Shown one piece after another: positions 52,279 through 61,110 of a DNA stretch of 64,000 nucleotides (its first letter is position 1; every line of letters starts with the position of its first letter). Below the pieces are notes generated by a model, which saw only the letters and a list, made by a program, of their open reading frames with translations, was not told where the DNA came from and did no database searches. Position numbers and translations under genes: made by a program. This stretch comes from Ardenticatenales bacterium (GTDB taxonomy: Bacteria > Chloroflexota > Anaerolineae > Ardenticatenales > Ardenticatenaceae), in NCBI GenBank assembly GCA_020634795.1, contig JACKAZ010000002.1, forward strand, positions 248,001-312,000, read 5' to 3'.

Positions 52279-52956
52279 ATGAGCGATACAGAGAGCCGTA
52301 ACAACTTCCCCATCGACGAGGTGATCGCGCGGCTGCGCGAGGCGGTGCGCCCCTTGCCGCGTGCGGCGATGTTCGAGCTGGCCGCACGCGGCTACGATTC
52401 GCTCTTCGAGCAGATCGTTGCCTGCATCCTCTCGATTCGCACCAAGGATGAAGTCAGCCTGCCCGTCGCCGAACGGCTCTTTGCCGTGGCGCGCACGCCG
52501 CAACAGGTCGCCGCCCTGTCCGTTGCCGCGCTCGCCGACCTGATCGCGGCCAGCACTTTCGCCGAGGCCAAAGCGCCGCAAATCCGCGAGATTGCGGCCC
52601 TGTCGCTGGCCGAGTATGGCGGCGGCTTACCGTGTGACTACGAGGCGTTGACGCGGCTGCGCGGCGTAGGCCCCAAGTGTGCCAACTTGGCGCTGGGCAT
52701 CGCCTGTGCTGTGCCGTCCATCAGCGTCGATGTTCACGTCCATCGCATCGTCAACCGCTGGGGCTATGTCCAAACCAACCGGCCTGAACAAACCATGACG
52801 GCTCTTGAAGGCAAGCTGCCCCAACCCTACTGGATCGAACTCAACGCGCTGCTGGTGCCGTTCGGCAAACATCTCTGCACCGGTACGCGCCCGCGCTGTT
52901 CGACCTGTCCGATCCGTCAGATCTGTGCGCAGGTCGGGGTGACGAATCCGCGTTAG
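52279..52956 (+). CDS. EndoIII-like DNA glycosylase with [4Fe-4S] cluster, second paralogue
   Basis: A 225-residue HhH-GPD protein. It has LSIRTKDEVSLPVAERLF (the usual LSxQTxD region), the hairpin RGVGPKCANLALG with Lys, the catalytic Asp in ISVDVHVHRIVNRWG, and CTGTRPRCSTCPIRQIC, a C-x6-C-x2-C-x5-C cluster. It is closer to canonical Nth than the gene at 50889. VHVHR in place of THVxR is the typical endonuclease III form. It starts 33 bp after the lipoprotein gene. Confidence 0.92.
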   Translation: MSDTESRNNFPIDEVIARLREAVRPLPRAAMFELAARGYDSLFEQIVACILSIRTKDEVSLPVAERLFAVARTPQQVAALSVAALADLIAASTFAEAKAPQIREIAALSLAEYGGGLPCDYEALTRLRGVGPKCANLALGIACAVPSISVDVHVHRIVNRWGYVQTNRPEQTMTALEGKLPQPYWIELNALLVPFGKHLCTGTRPRCSTCPIRQICAQVGVTNPR

Positions 52957-53017
52957 CGAGCGATTCGGTTACACGTGGGACCTCGCGCATCGCGCATCGG
53001 ATGAAATTCAGATCAGG

Positions 53018-53203
53018 GAGATAATCAGGCCCAGCGCAAAGAGCAAAGCCGAACTGTTGACGGCCATCGACAAAGAGCGTCCCGCGCTGGAAGCCGTGTT
53101 GGAACGCCTCACCCCCGAGCAGAGGGTCGCTCCGGGAGTGGGGGCGAATGGTCGGTGAAAGAGGTGTTGGCCCATCCGCGGGATGAGCTGGCCCACGAAT
53201 GAC
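53018..53203 (+). pseudogene. Remnant of a ClbS/DfsB-type (DinB-like) four-helix protein gene
   Basis: One frame reads SKAELLTAIDKERPALEAV..RLTPEQRV, the usual beginning of ClbS/DfsB proteins, up to about 53135. A frameshift then moves to another frame reading GEWSVKEVLAH, the next conserved motif, before an early TGA at 53201. A start codon is not evident (ATA in the expected place) and the C-terminal two-thirds is missing. It is a decayed gene, not a selenoprotein: the TGA at 53156 results from the frame change. Confidence 0.7.
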
Positions 53204-53256
53204 CGTCACCTGTTGGCTTGCGTCGCAAGCCCCAATAATCCCCGAAGGTGAAGCCT

Positions 53257-54243
53257 ATGAGTTGGTTCGAGCGATTAACAGGTATCGAAGAACAGTCCCA
53301 CGAACAGGTGCAAGCGCAGTTGTCGATCGCGGGGGAATGGTTGGTCTGCCCCAACCGTAGGCGATATCGAATGGGGCGGCTGGAAATGCCCACGCTGGGC
53401 GAGCTGCGCCAGCGGGTGGCCGCGCTTCCCGTTGAGCGAGGCACGCTCGCGCTGCGCGAGGTCGTGGCGGATGTGAAAACGCTCCATGCCGAGTCTGCCA
53501 ACGCTGGCGCCCTCTTTCAGGTCGCCTCGCAGTTCAACCTGTTGGAAATGGTCGGGCCGTCCGTCACGCCGGAGCGGGGTGTGGGGATCTACGGCCAGGA
53601 TCCCACCCAGGGGCCAGCCTGCGCCATCGCGGCGGGGGCGGGTACCATCTACCGCAACTATTTCGTGCCGCTGGGCGACCAGCGCGGTCAGCGGGCCGAT
53701 CGCCAGATCGACTGTTTGGCCGATCTGGGGGAGGCGCTGGGCAACGCGGACGAACGGCTCTGGCGGATGCAGAACGGCTATGCGTGCCCCTCGGAGGCAG
53801 GGTTGCGTCAGATCGACGGCCAGCTTCGTGCGGCGAGTGAGGCGGAACGAGACCACCTCCGGCAGCGGCTGCGCATCGGCATTCAGTGGCAGACGCAGGT
53901 CACCGAACCGTTGCGCGATCACACTGTCACGCAGTGCTACGGCTCGGCGTTACCCGTGGCCTACAGCGGCCTGCCGCCCGCCCTGTGGGAACGGTTCGCG
54001 CGGCTGGTGCTGGAAGCGAGCTACGAGGCCACGCTTTGCGCCGCGCGGCTCAATGCCGAGCACAGCGGAAATTCGCGGCTTTTCCTGACGTTGCTGGGCG
54101 GCGGCGTCTTCGGCAACGAAACGGCATGGATTCTCGATGCCATCGACCGCGCCCTGCAGCGCTTCGCCGATGCCCCGCTCGATGTCGCCATCGTCAGTTA
54201 TGGGCGGTCCAATCCGGCGCTGCGTCGATGGTCACTCACCTAA
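53257..54243 (+). CDS. Unknown protein, possibly a divergent macrodomain (MavL-like)
   Basis: A 328-residue soluble protein. The conserved-looking core is FQVASQFNLLEMVGPSVTPERGVGIYGQD followed closely by TQGPACAIAAGAGTIYRN (given here in parts), and late in the protein FLTLLGGGVFGNETAWILDAIDRAL. The VASQFN..EM and GGGVFGN patterns recall ADP-ribose-binding macrodomain-like proteins such as Legionella MavL, from memory and not verified. If so it could bind or remove ADP-ribose. ATG at 53257 preferred over GTG at 53248. It follows the ClbS remnant and ends before a non-coding gap. Confidence 0.6.
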   Translation: MSWFERLTGIEEQSHEQVQAQLSIAGEWLVCPNRRRYRMGRLEMPTLGELRQRVAALPVERGTLALREVVADVKTLHAESANAGALFQVASQFNLLEMVGPSVTPERGVGIYGQDPTQGPACAIAAGAGTIYRNYFVPLGDQRGQRADRQIDCLADLGEALGNADERLWRMQNGYACPSEAGLRQIDGQLRAASEAERDHLRQRLRIGIQWQTQVTEPLRDHTVTQCYGSALPVAYSGLPPALWERFARLVLEASYEATLCAARLNAEHSGNSRLFLTLLGGGVFGNETAWILDAIDRALQRFADAPLDVAIVSYGRSNPALRRWSLT

Positions 54244-54577
54244 TTTTTGCAGCCATTCTTGGCACATGTAATGCGCTGGTGAGTATTGGCCCAGTGCGTG
54301 GGTTTAGCGCGCGTATCGACTCCACATCCAGTCTTTCCGCCTTTGGATCCTTGGTGTACTTCTCCAGTTGGAATGTGCCTGACCGCCATAATAAACCCCC
54401 AGAAATTCATGTTGTTAGTAGATAAGAAGAATATAACGTCCACCTGCGACAGAAGGCGCTGCGAAGCAAGAATTTGCAAATTGCTCTGTGGATTCTTGCG
54501 AAACTTGGTTAAAGGCTGAACTAAGCGTCCCTTAGCTACAGAAGAAGCGGCACGGAGCTATTGGAGGTCACGTATTC
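54244..54577. other. Intergenic region with lower GC
   Basis: A 334-bp stretch visibly richer in A/T than its surroundings, especially 54390-54520. No gene supported; a 79-residue minus frame and a 77-residue plus frame overlap each other and lack ribosome binding sites. Confidence 0.5.
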
Positions 54578-55102
54578 ATGTCAGAATTGCTGTTCGAAAC
54601 AGAGCGGCTGATCGGTCGGCGCATGGCAGCGGACGATGCGGCCGCGATGCATGCCGTCTATGGCGATGTCGATGCGATGGCATTCGTCGGGGATGGTGCG
54701 GCGCTCAGCTTGGAAGAATGTGAAGGGTGGATCGACATCACGCACCGCAACTATGAGCGGCGCGGCTACGGGATGAGCACGATCATCGAAAGGGCGACCG
54801 GCGAGATCGTGGGCTTTTGCGGACTGGTCCATCCCGAGGGTCAAATCGACGCAGAGCTGAAATACGCCTACCGCCGTACCGCTTGGGGACGGGGCTATGC
54901 CACCGAGGCAGCGCGGGCCATGATCGATTACGGCCATCGCATACACGGCCTCGACTACATCATCGCCACCATCAAGAGCACGCATGAGGCCTCGCGCAGC
55001 GTCTTGCTCAAGGCGGGAATGCGCTACAGTCACCGCTACCCCGACGAGGATGGCACCCTGATCGAACTGCTCGCGTGGCGCGCGGAGGAGGCGAAGTCAT
55101 AA
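54578..55102 (+). CDS. GNAT-family N-acetyltransferase (RimJ/RimL-like)
   Basis: A 174-residue acetyltransferase with the RimL-type layout: LLFETERLIGRRMAADDAAAM at the start, IGFCGL-like core strand (EIVGFCGLVHP), the acetyl-CoA loop RRTAWGRGYATEAARAMI, and NxxSxxVLxKxGM-like ending (EASRSVLLKAGMRYSHRY). Substrate unknown: ribosomal-protein N-termini, an antibiotic or a small amine are all possible. GGAGG precedes the ATG at 54578. Confidence 0.9.
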   Translation: MSELLFETERLIGRRMAADDAAAMHAVYGDVDAMAFVGDGAALSLEECEGWIDITHRNYERRGYGMSTIIERATGEIVGFCGLVHPEGQIDAELKYAYRRTAWGRGYATEAARAMIDYGHRIHGLDYIIATIKSTHEASRSVLLKAGMRYSHRYPDEDGTLIELLAWRAEEAKS

Positions 55103-55137
55103 AAACAGCCCCTCTCCGAATCGTGGGAGAGGGGCTG
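55101..55137 (-). terminator. Terminator of the catalase gene
   Basis: CAGCCCCTCTCC and GGGAGAGGGGCTG form a 12-bp stem; on the minus strand it is followed by TTTTTATG. It may also stop the convergent GNAT transcript. Confidence 0.85.
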
Positions 55138-55164
55138 CATGTGAGGGGCTGCGGTAGGGTTACG

Positions 55165-57276
55165 CTACGGCATCTGATGCACCTTCGGTTCGCGGTCGAA
55201 GAAGCGCTGGGCCGCCGCTTTCAGGAACTCGTCTCCGAGGCCCGTCACGCCCTCGTCCGCCTTCACGCCCACCTTGTCGAGCAGCGGTTGGGCGCCCGCA
55301 TTGTGGCCGATCGCCTTCAGGTGTCCGTAGGCATCTTTCACGAAGTCGGTCGCGGCCCCATCGTCGCAGAGCATCTTGGCTGCCGCCTCGGTCAGCACCA
55401 GGGCAACCGCATCGAGCAGCACCGACGGCGTCCCCGCGAGCTGGCCATCGGCTTTCAGGGTGCCGCCTTCAACACCGACCCCTTCGACCTGCGGCGCGAT
55501 CAGCATCGCGGTGGCCCCTTCACCCTCGATGGCCTTTTTCAAACGCTCAATCTCCGCCTTGTCCGACCCTTCCGCAAAGAGGATGCCCACCTTGCGCCCC
55601 TTCAGCGTCTTCTTGTCCCGTTTAAGGATCGAGAGCGCATCGGAGGTTGGCATATCGACCGGCGCCTTCGCGGGGGTTGCTGGCTCGGGCGGTTCGATGC
55701 CCAGGCCAGCCGCGACCCGCGCACCCAACCCCTCGTCGATCACCAGCAGGTGGGAGACGACCCGACGGCGGACATGTTCAAGATCGACCTTGGACAGCTC
55801 AAACGTAATCGCCGCCACGATGTGGTTCTGCTCCGCCTCGGTCTGCGACCGGTAGAAGAGCCGCGCTTGGCTGTAGTGATCGGCAAAGCTTTCGGCGCGG
55901 ATGCGAAGCGACTGGTTGGCGTCGTTGTTTTCGCCCGTGTTGCGGAAGCTGGTAAAGCCGGTTTCCGGGCATTCGCGCGGTCCCGCCTCCTCGCCCGCCT
56001 CGGCCAAGCTGTTCGGTTCGTAGTTGGCGCGGCCGGTCGGGATGTGGGTCTGCATCATCCCGTCCCGTTGGAAGTTGTGCATCGGGCATTGGGGGGCGTT
56101 GACCGGAATCTGATGGAAGTTGGTCGTTCCCAAGCGCGATTTCTGCGTGTCCAGGTAGGAAAAGAGCCGACCTTGTAACAGCGGGTCGTTGCTGAAGTCG
56201 ATGCCCGGGATGATGTTGCTCGGCAGGAAGGCGACCTGCTCGGTTTCGGCGAAGAAGTTGTCGGGCCAGCGGTCCAGCACGATCCGGCCGATGATCTGAA
56301 CCGGCACTTCTTCCTCCGGGATCAGCTTGGTCGCATCCAAGACATCGTAGGGCTGTGCTTCCGCGAACGCTTGGTCGAAAACTTGCACCCCAAACTCCCA
56401 TTCCGGGTAATCCCCCGCCGTGATCGCTTCCCACAGGTCACGCCGATGGAAATCGGGGTCCGCGCCCGAGATCTTCACCGCCTCGTCCCACAGGGTCGAT
56501 TGGACACCCAAGACGGGCTTCCAATGGAACTTGACGAAGGACATTTCGCCATCGGCGTTGATGAAGCGGAAGGTGTGGATCCCAAAGCCGTCCATCATGC
56601 GCAGGCTGCGTGGCAGGGCGCGGTCGGACATCACCCACATCACCATGTGCAGCGATTCGGGCATCAGGGAAATGAAGTCCCAGAAGGTGTCGTGGGCCGA
56701 AGCGGCCTGCGGGAAGCCGCGATCCGCTTCCGGCTTGACGGCGTGAATCAGGTCGGGGAACTTGATCGCATCCTGGATGAAGAAGACCGGGATGTTGTTG
56801 CCGACCAAATCCCAGTTGCCCGCCTCGGTGTAAAACTTGAGCGCGAAGCCGCGCACATCTCGTGGCGTGTCTTTGGAGCCTTTGGAGCCTGCGACCGTCG
56901 ACATGCGGCAGAAAAGCGGGGTCCGTTTGCCGACCTCGCTGAACGGCGCGGCTTTCGTCAGCTCGGGAATCGCCGTCGTGCATTCGAAATAGCCGTGCGC
57001 GCCCGACCCACGGGCATGGACAATCCGCTCGGGGATGCGCTCATGGTCAAAGTGGAAGATCTTTTCGCGGAGGATGAAATCTTCCAGCAGCGTCGGGCCG
57101 CGACTCCCCGCTCGCAAGCTATTTTGGTTATCGGAGAGGCGAAGCCCATGGTTGGTCGTCAGGTGGCTCTCGCCATCCTGATGATCGCCCCGATGAGGGA
57201 CATGTTGGTGCGTTTCACCCCCGTGCCCCTGCGTAATCCTGATTCCGTCATCCGTCTTCTTGGAACTGCTGTCCAT
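55165..57276 (-). CDS. katE: Large-subunit catalase (HPII/KatE type)
   Basis: A 703-residue heme catalase. The catalytic His is in VHARGSGAHGYF, the Asn in VGNNIPVFF and the proximal heme Tyr in GRLFSYLDTQKSRLG. After the catalase core (to about residue 510) comes the flavodoxin/DJ-1-like C-terminal domain of large catalases (GRKVGILFAEGSDKAEI). The N-terminal 45 residues are hydrophilic, Lys/His-rich. Start at 57276 (MDSSSKKTDDG) preferred; the 29 residues upstream are unsupported. Together with the desaturase and P450 it points to an oxygen-exposed lifestyle. Confidence 0.95.
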   Translation of the reverse strand: MDSSSKKTDDGIRITQGHGGETHQHVPHRGDHQDGESHLTTNHGLRLSDNQNSLRAGSRGPTLLEDFILREKIFHFDHERIPERIVHARGSGAHGYFECTTAIPELTKAAPFSEVGKRTPLFCRMSTVAGSKGSKDTPRDVRGFALKFYTEAGNWDLVGNNIPVFFIQDAIKFPDLIHAVKPEADRGFPQAASAHDTFWDFISLMPESLHMVMWVMSDRALPRSLRMMDGFGIHTFRFINADGEMSFVKFHWKPVLGVQSTLWDEAVKISGADPDFHRRDLWEAITAGDYPEWEFGVQVFDQAFAEAQPYDVLDATKLIPEEEVPVQIIGRIVLDRWPDNFFAETEQVAFLPSNIIPGIDFSNDPLLQGRLFSYLDTQKSRLGTTNFHQIPVNAPQCPMHNFQRDGMMQTHIPTGRANYEPNSLAEAGEEAGPRECPETGFTSFRNTGENNDANQSLRIRAESFADHYSQARLFYRSQTEAEQNHIVAAITFELSKVDLEHVRRRVVSHLLVIDEGLGARVAAGLGIEPPEPATPAKAPVDMPTSDALSILKRDKKTLKGRKVGILFAEGSDKAEIERLKKAIEGEGATAMLIAPQVEGVGVEGGTLKADGQLAGTPSVLLDAVALVLTEAAAKMLCDDGAATDFVKDAYGHLKAIGHNAGAQPLLDKVGVKADEGVTGLGDEFLKAAAQRFFDREPKVHQMP

Positions 57277-57621
57277 CTTTTTACTACTTTCTACTGTGCG
57301 GCGCACAGGTGAATCATTGTCATTGTTACGGAACCGAAACAACCGCTCTCGTTTTCCTGTCACCTACTTTCCGGTTTCATTTTCGACACCGTCGCCCGTG
57401 CGCGCTGCCAAAGGCGGCGCGGTTTCTACGATCAAGCTGACGCAACAAGATTGTACCACGCCACGGCGGGGCCGCTATTTTGGGGCGGACAGCAGGCTCG
57501 CCCTCAATGCCCCACCCCTTGCCCACGATCCCGAACAAATAAGCTACAATCAAGGCTCCATACTACATCACGGTGCTTGTCGTCTTTGCTCAGCCCCCGA
57601 TAAGCGCTGCTAGGAGCATTC
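57277..57621. other. Divergent promoter region of katE and the type III PKS
   Basis: This 345-bp gap has no gene. It contains the palindrome at 57294-57308 near katE and a TACAAT at 57545-57550 about 70 bp before the PKS start, with no clear -35. Confidence 0.5.
57294..57308. promoter_or_regulatory. Palindrome just upstream of katE, possible operator
   Basis: CTGTGCGGCGCACAG is a perfect 7-nt inverted repeat around one base, 18 bp upstream of the katE start. The position suits a regulator-binding site or a leader hairpin; no known consensus matched. Confidence 0.35.
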
Positions 57622-58791
57622 ATGTCTGCGCCCGCGATCCTTGCGATTGGTACCGCCGTACCATCTTTCAGCGAACGACAAGCACTCATTGGCGACTGGA
57701 TGGCCGATTCGTTCGAGGGGCAACCCGCCGTCCAGCGCCTCATCCGCAGCCTCTACCACTATTCCGGCATCGAACGGCGCTATAGCTGCACCGATGAATT
57801 CCAGCGACCCGTAAGCGACTCCGCCTACGCGCCCAGCCGCCCGCTCGACCAGACGCCCACCACCGCCGAACGGATGCAGATTTACGAACGGGAGGCACCG
57901 CCCGTGGCCGAAGCCGCTGCCCGCGCCGCGATCGACGACTACGCCGTGCGCAGCGGCCAGCCGCCCGACGCGCTGCTCGCCTCGATCACGCATCTGGTCA
58001 TCGTCAGTTGCACCGGCTTTCTGGCGCCCGGCCTCGATTTTGTCATGGCGGAGCGGCTCGGGCTGCCCTCGACGATTGGGCGCACGGTGGTGGGCTTTAT
58101 GGGGTGCGCGGCCTCTTTCAACGGGCTTCGGACCGCCCAACAGATCGTGGCGGGCCAGCCCCACGCCCGGGTGCTGATGATCTCGACCGAACTCTGCTCC
58201 CTCCACCTTCAGCCCGGCACGCGACGGGATGACTTGGTCTCCAACTCGATCTTTGCCGATGGGTCAGCGGCGGTGATCGTGGGCCAACCGGATGATCAGC
58301 CGGGCGATTATCTGCTGCTCGACAGCTTTCACACCGACATGAAGCCCAACACGCAAGATCAGATGACGTGGCAGATCCGCGATCATGGCTTTGTGCTCAG
58401 CCTTTCGCCGCGCATCCCCGACCATCTGGCCGACGTGGCACCGCTCGTCCTGCGGGCTGTCACACACGAATGGCCGGAATTTTGGGCCATCCATCCGGGG
58501 GGGCGCTCGATCGTGGACGGGATCCAAGAGGTCTTTGCCCTGAGCGATGAGGATGTGGCGGCCACCCGCGCCGTGTTGCGCGATTACGGCAACATGTCGT
58601 CGGCGACGATCCTCTTCGTGCTGGCCGAGACGTGGCGACGATTGGCCACGGCGGCTCGCTCCGCCACGGGGGTGGCGATGGCCTTTGGGCCGGGCCTCAC
58701 CGTCGAGATGGCGCGGCTCAGCTATGTGCCGAGCGCCGTGCCACGGCCATCGCTGAACGGCCGCGCCGCCACCACGCCACTCCACGCATGA
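57622..58791 (+). CDS. Type III polyketide synthase (chalcone-synthase family)
   Basis: A 389-residue homodimeric ketosynthase that extends an acyl-CoA with malonyl-CoA and cyclises the product. The Cys-His-Asn triad is in GFMGCAASFNG, WAIHPGGR and YGNMSSATI. The sequence is of the bacterial alkylpyrone/alkylresorcinol synthase type, but product chemistry cannot be read by eye. ATG at 57622 after TAGGAG. Its stop overlaps the start of the flavin oxidoreductase gene by ATGA, so the two enzymes are translationally coupled. Confidence 0.94.
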   Translation: MSAPAILAIGTAVPSFSERQALIGDWMADSFEGQPAVQRLIRSLYHYSGIERRYSCTDEFQRPVSDSAYAPSRPLDQTPTTAERMQIYEREAPPVAEAAARAAIDDYAVRSGQPPDALLASITHLVIVSCTGFLAPGLDFVMAERLGLPSTIGRTVVGFMGCAASFNGLRTAQQIVAGQPHARVLMISTELCSLHLQPGTRRDDLVSNSIFADGSAAVIVGQPDDQPGDYLLLDSFHTDMKPNTQDQMTWQIRDHGFVLSLSPRIPDHLADVAPLVLRAVTHEWPEFWAIHPGGRSIVDGIQEVFALSDEDVAATRAVLRDYGNMSSATILFVLAETWRRLATAARSATGVAMAFGPGLTVEMARLSYVPSAVPRPSLNGRAATTPLHA

Positions 58792-59924
58792 GGCCGCGCT
58801 ACGACGTTGCCGTGATCGGCGCGGGGCCAGCGGGCAGCGCGGCGGCGGCCGCTATGGCCCAACGTGGCTGGCACGTGGCGCTGATCGAACGGAGCCGCTT
58901 GCCGCGTCACAAGGTCTGCGGCGAATTTCTGTCACCAGAATCACAGGAAACGTTGCAATCGCTCGGCCTGCGCGACGACTTGGCCACGCGCGACCCTGTG
59001 CCGCTCAGCGGGGCAACGCTGAGTTCGCAACGGGGGCAAACGCTGGAGATGGCCCTGCCCAGCACCGCGTGGGGGCTGAGCCGCTGGGCGATGGACGAAG
59101 CGCTGGCCCACGGCGCGGCCCGCTACGGGGCGACGTTGCTGACCGAAACGACGGTCAGCGCGGTCGAAGCCGAGGGGGACGACTACCGGTTGCAGATCCG
59201 CCGCCGCACGGGCAAGGCAGAATTGAGGGCACGGACGGTGCTGATGGCCGGTGGACGGAGCAGCACCAACGCGCTGCCCCCCGCGCCCAGCGGTCGACCC
59301 CGCGACCAGCTCTTCGTTGGCATGAAGAGCCACGTAACCGGCATCACGATGCCCAACCGGGTCGAGTTGTTCTTATTCGACGGGGGTTACATCGGCATCA
59401 ACGCGGTCGAAAGCGGGGCGCTGAACCTCTGTCTGTTGGCGCGCTACGACGCCTTTGCCCAGGGCGGGCGCACGATGGCGGGCATGATCGACAGCATTGC
59501 GCGGCAGAATGCGGATTTTGCCGCGCGGTTGCGGGGGGCCACGCTGCTTGAGGAGACGACCTGTACCGTGGCGGCGGTGGATACCCATCGCCCCGCCGCG
59601 CCGTGGGACGGCATGGCCTGTCTGGGTGATACGGCCTCAATGATCCCCCCACTCTGCGGGGATGGCATGGCGATGGCGCTTCGCTCCGCGACGCTCTGTG
59701 CACCGCTGGCCGACGCATTTCTGCGCGGAGCCATTGACCGCGCCACGTGGGAACAACGGTACCGCCACGCTTGGCACCGCGAGTTCGATGGTCGGCTGCG
59801 GGTAGGGCGTAGCTTGCAATCGTTGCTCAGCCGTGGCCCGCTGGCCGAGGGGCTGCTCGGCGTGGGTCGCCTGGTGCCCCCCTTGGCCGACTACATGGTG
59901 CGTGCCACGCGGGGGGCGGTGTAG
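58788..59924 (+). CDS. FAD-dependent oxidoreductase (geranylgeranyl-reductase-like)
   Basis: A 378-residue flavoprotein with the N-terminal dinucleotide fold VIGAGPAGSAAAA and ALIERSRLPRHKVCGEFLSP, and the second FAD motif in ACLGDTASMIPPLCGDGMAMALRSA. The KVCGEFLSP motif marks the geranylgeranyl-reductase/PHBH superfamily. Coupled to the type III PKS, it probably hydroxylates or otherwise oxidises or reduces the polyketide product, as in alkylresorcinol-to-quinone pathways. The start ATG at 58788 overlaps the PKS stop; the longer frame from 58632 is an overlap artefact. Confidence 0.9.
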   Translation: MRPRYDVAVIGAGPAGSAAAAAMAQRGWHVALIERSRLPRHKVCGEFLSPESQETLQSLGLRDDLATRDPVPLSGATLSSQRGQTLEMALPSTAWGLSRWAMDEALAHGAARYGATLLTETTVSAVEAEGDDYRLQIRRRTGKAELRARTVLMAGGRSSTNALPPAPSGRPRDQLFVGMKSHVTGITMPNRVELFLFDGGYIGINAVESGALNLCLLARYDAFAQGGRTMAGMIDSIARQNADFAARLRGATLLEETTCTVAAVDTHRPAAPWDGMACLGDTASMIPPLCGDGMAMALRSATLCAPLADAFLRGAIDRATWEQRYRHAWHREFDGRLRVGRSLQSLLSRGPLAEGLLGVGRLVPPLADYMVRATRGAV

Positions 59925-60095
59925 CGGTGTCAACGCCGTATCACAAGTGACAGCGTTGATGGGTTGATAGAATGTCAAAGATAGGGCGCGACCACCGCAG
60001 CGTGCAGCGCGGGCAAGCGGCGTGAACCGTCTAGGTAAATACTGGGTCGCTTACCTAGGGCGATCTGCGAGATGATTTGCTCCCGCTAGAGTAGA

Positions 60096-60932
60096 CTATC
60101 GTCCTCCACCGCTCATGGCGACAGAATCGCCCTCTTTCTTTCTTCCTTCTCCGCCTTCGTTCGGGTAGCCGATGAGGTAACTCATGCCGAGCGGCGACAG
60201 GGCGGTTCGCACCCGCCCCACTTCCCACTCGTATGCTTCGTGCATTCCTGCGGTCATCTCGCGCAGTTCTGCCGCCGTGTACGTCCGCCAGCAGGAAACG
60301 ATGCCATCGAAGAGCAGGACGAAAGGGATCGCGGGGATGAGGTAGGTCCAAAAAAGCCGAGACCAGCGGAAAGGGCGGATCAGCGGTACCGCGAGGAAGG
60401 CGATGGGGGCCAGCACCACCATGAAAAGCATCGCCGCCAGCGAGCGGTGGGTCTGCTCGAAGAGGGCGATGGGCTGACGTGCGTCGACCGCGTCCTGCAA
60501 GATCGCCTGTGCAGTGGCGGGCGCAAAGTGATGGAAGCTGGTGAAAAGCGTGCGCACCCCGCTCAACTCGACCGGCACATTCGTCGCATCGACCGCGCCC
60601 GCCACAAACGAGATCGATTCCGGCGCTTGGGCGCAGACGGCTTGCAGGGCACTCACGTTGGGGTAGAGGTCGGTCAGCACCAGACGAATCGGACGCTCTG
60701 TGGCCTCTTGTAGCGCGGGATAGAGCGTGCGCCACGGCCCGCCTGCCCCCGCACCCAGATCGACGATGCGCGGTACATCGGCATGGGCCAGCGCGCGGCG
60801 CAGCGGATCGACCGCCCCCCGAAACTGTCGTCCGATCACGGCGATTAGTTGCAGACAATCGGTCGCCCCCTCGCGCACGGCGGCGGGACACCACGCTTGT
60901 TCGTGAATCTCGATCAGTTGGCGGCGGCGCAT
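60096..60932 (-). CDS. Class I SAM-dependent methyltransferase, probably membrane-associated
   Basis: A 278-residue protein with the SAM-binding glycine loop IVDLGAGAGGPW near residue 57, an acidic residue after strand 2 (VLTDLYPN) and FTSFHHFAP after strand 4. Unusually, residues 165-215 are strongly hydrophobic with two probable membrane segments (LFMVVLAPIAFLAVPL; LIPAIPFVLLFDGIV), suggesting a lipid-like substrate. It converges on the PKS/oxidoreductase pair and may methylate its product, although it is on the opposite strand. No other assignment is clear. Confidence 0.78.
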   Translation of the reverse strand: MRRRQLIEIHEQAWCPAAVREGATDCLQLIAVIGRQFRGAVDPLRRALAHADVPRIVDLGAGAGGPWRTLYPALQEATERPIRLVLTDLYPNVSALQAVCAQAPESISFVAGAVDATNVPVELSGVRTLFTSFHHFAPATAQAILQDAVDARQPIALFEQTHRSLAAMLFMVVLAPIAFLAVPLIRPFRWSRLFWTYLIPAIPFVLLFDGIVSCWRTYTAAELREMTAGMHEAYEWEVGRVRTALSPLGMSYLIGYPNEGGEGRKKEGDSVAMSGGGR

Positions 60933-61110
60933 GGCGATTACCTACGGTGAGTGGTCGACGGATTGGTGGCGGGATCGCGTAGCGTGGACTCGTGAATCGA
61001 AAAGCGGCACGCTGTTAGCGATGGGGGGTTATCGGTTGGCGACCCTATAATCATAGCAGCCTGATAGGCTAGAAGTGATGAGGCGACGGAGAGCGATTAG
61101 GGAACGGATC

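Noticed and set aside
53018..53203. A second selenoprotein at the TGA inside the ClbS-like remnant
   Set aside because: The conserved motif continues in a different frame, so this is a frameshift and not a recoded stop.
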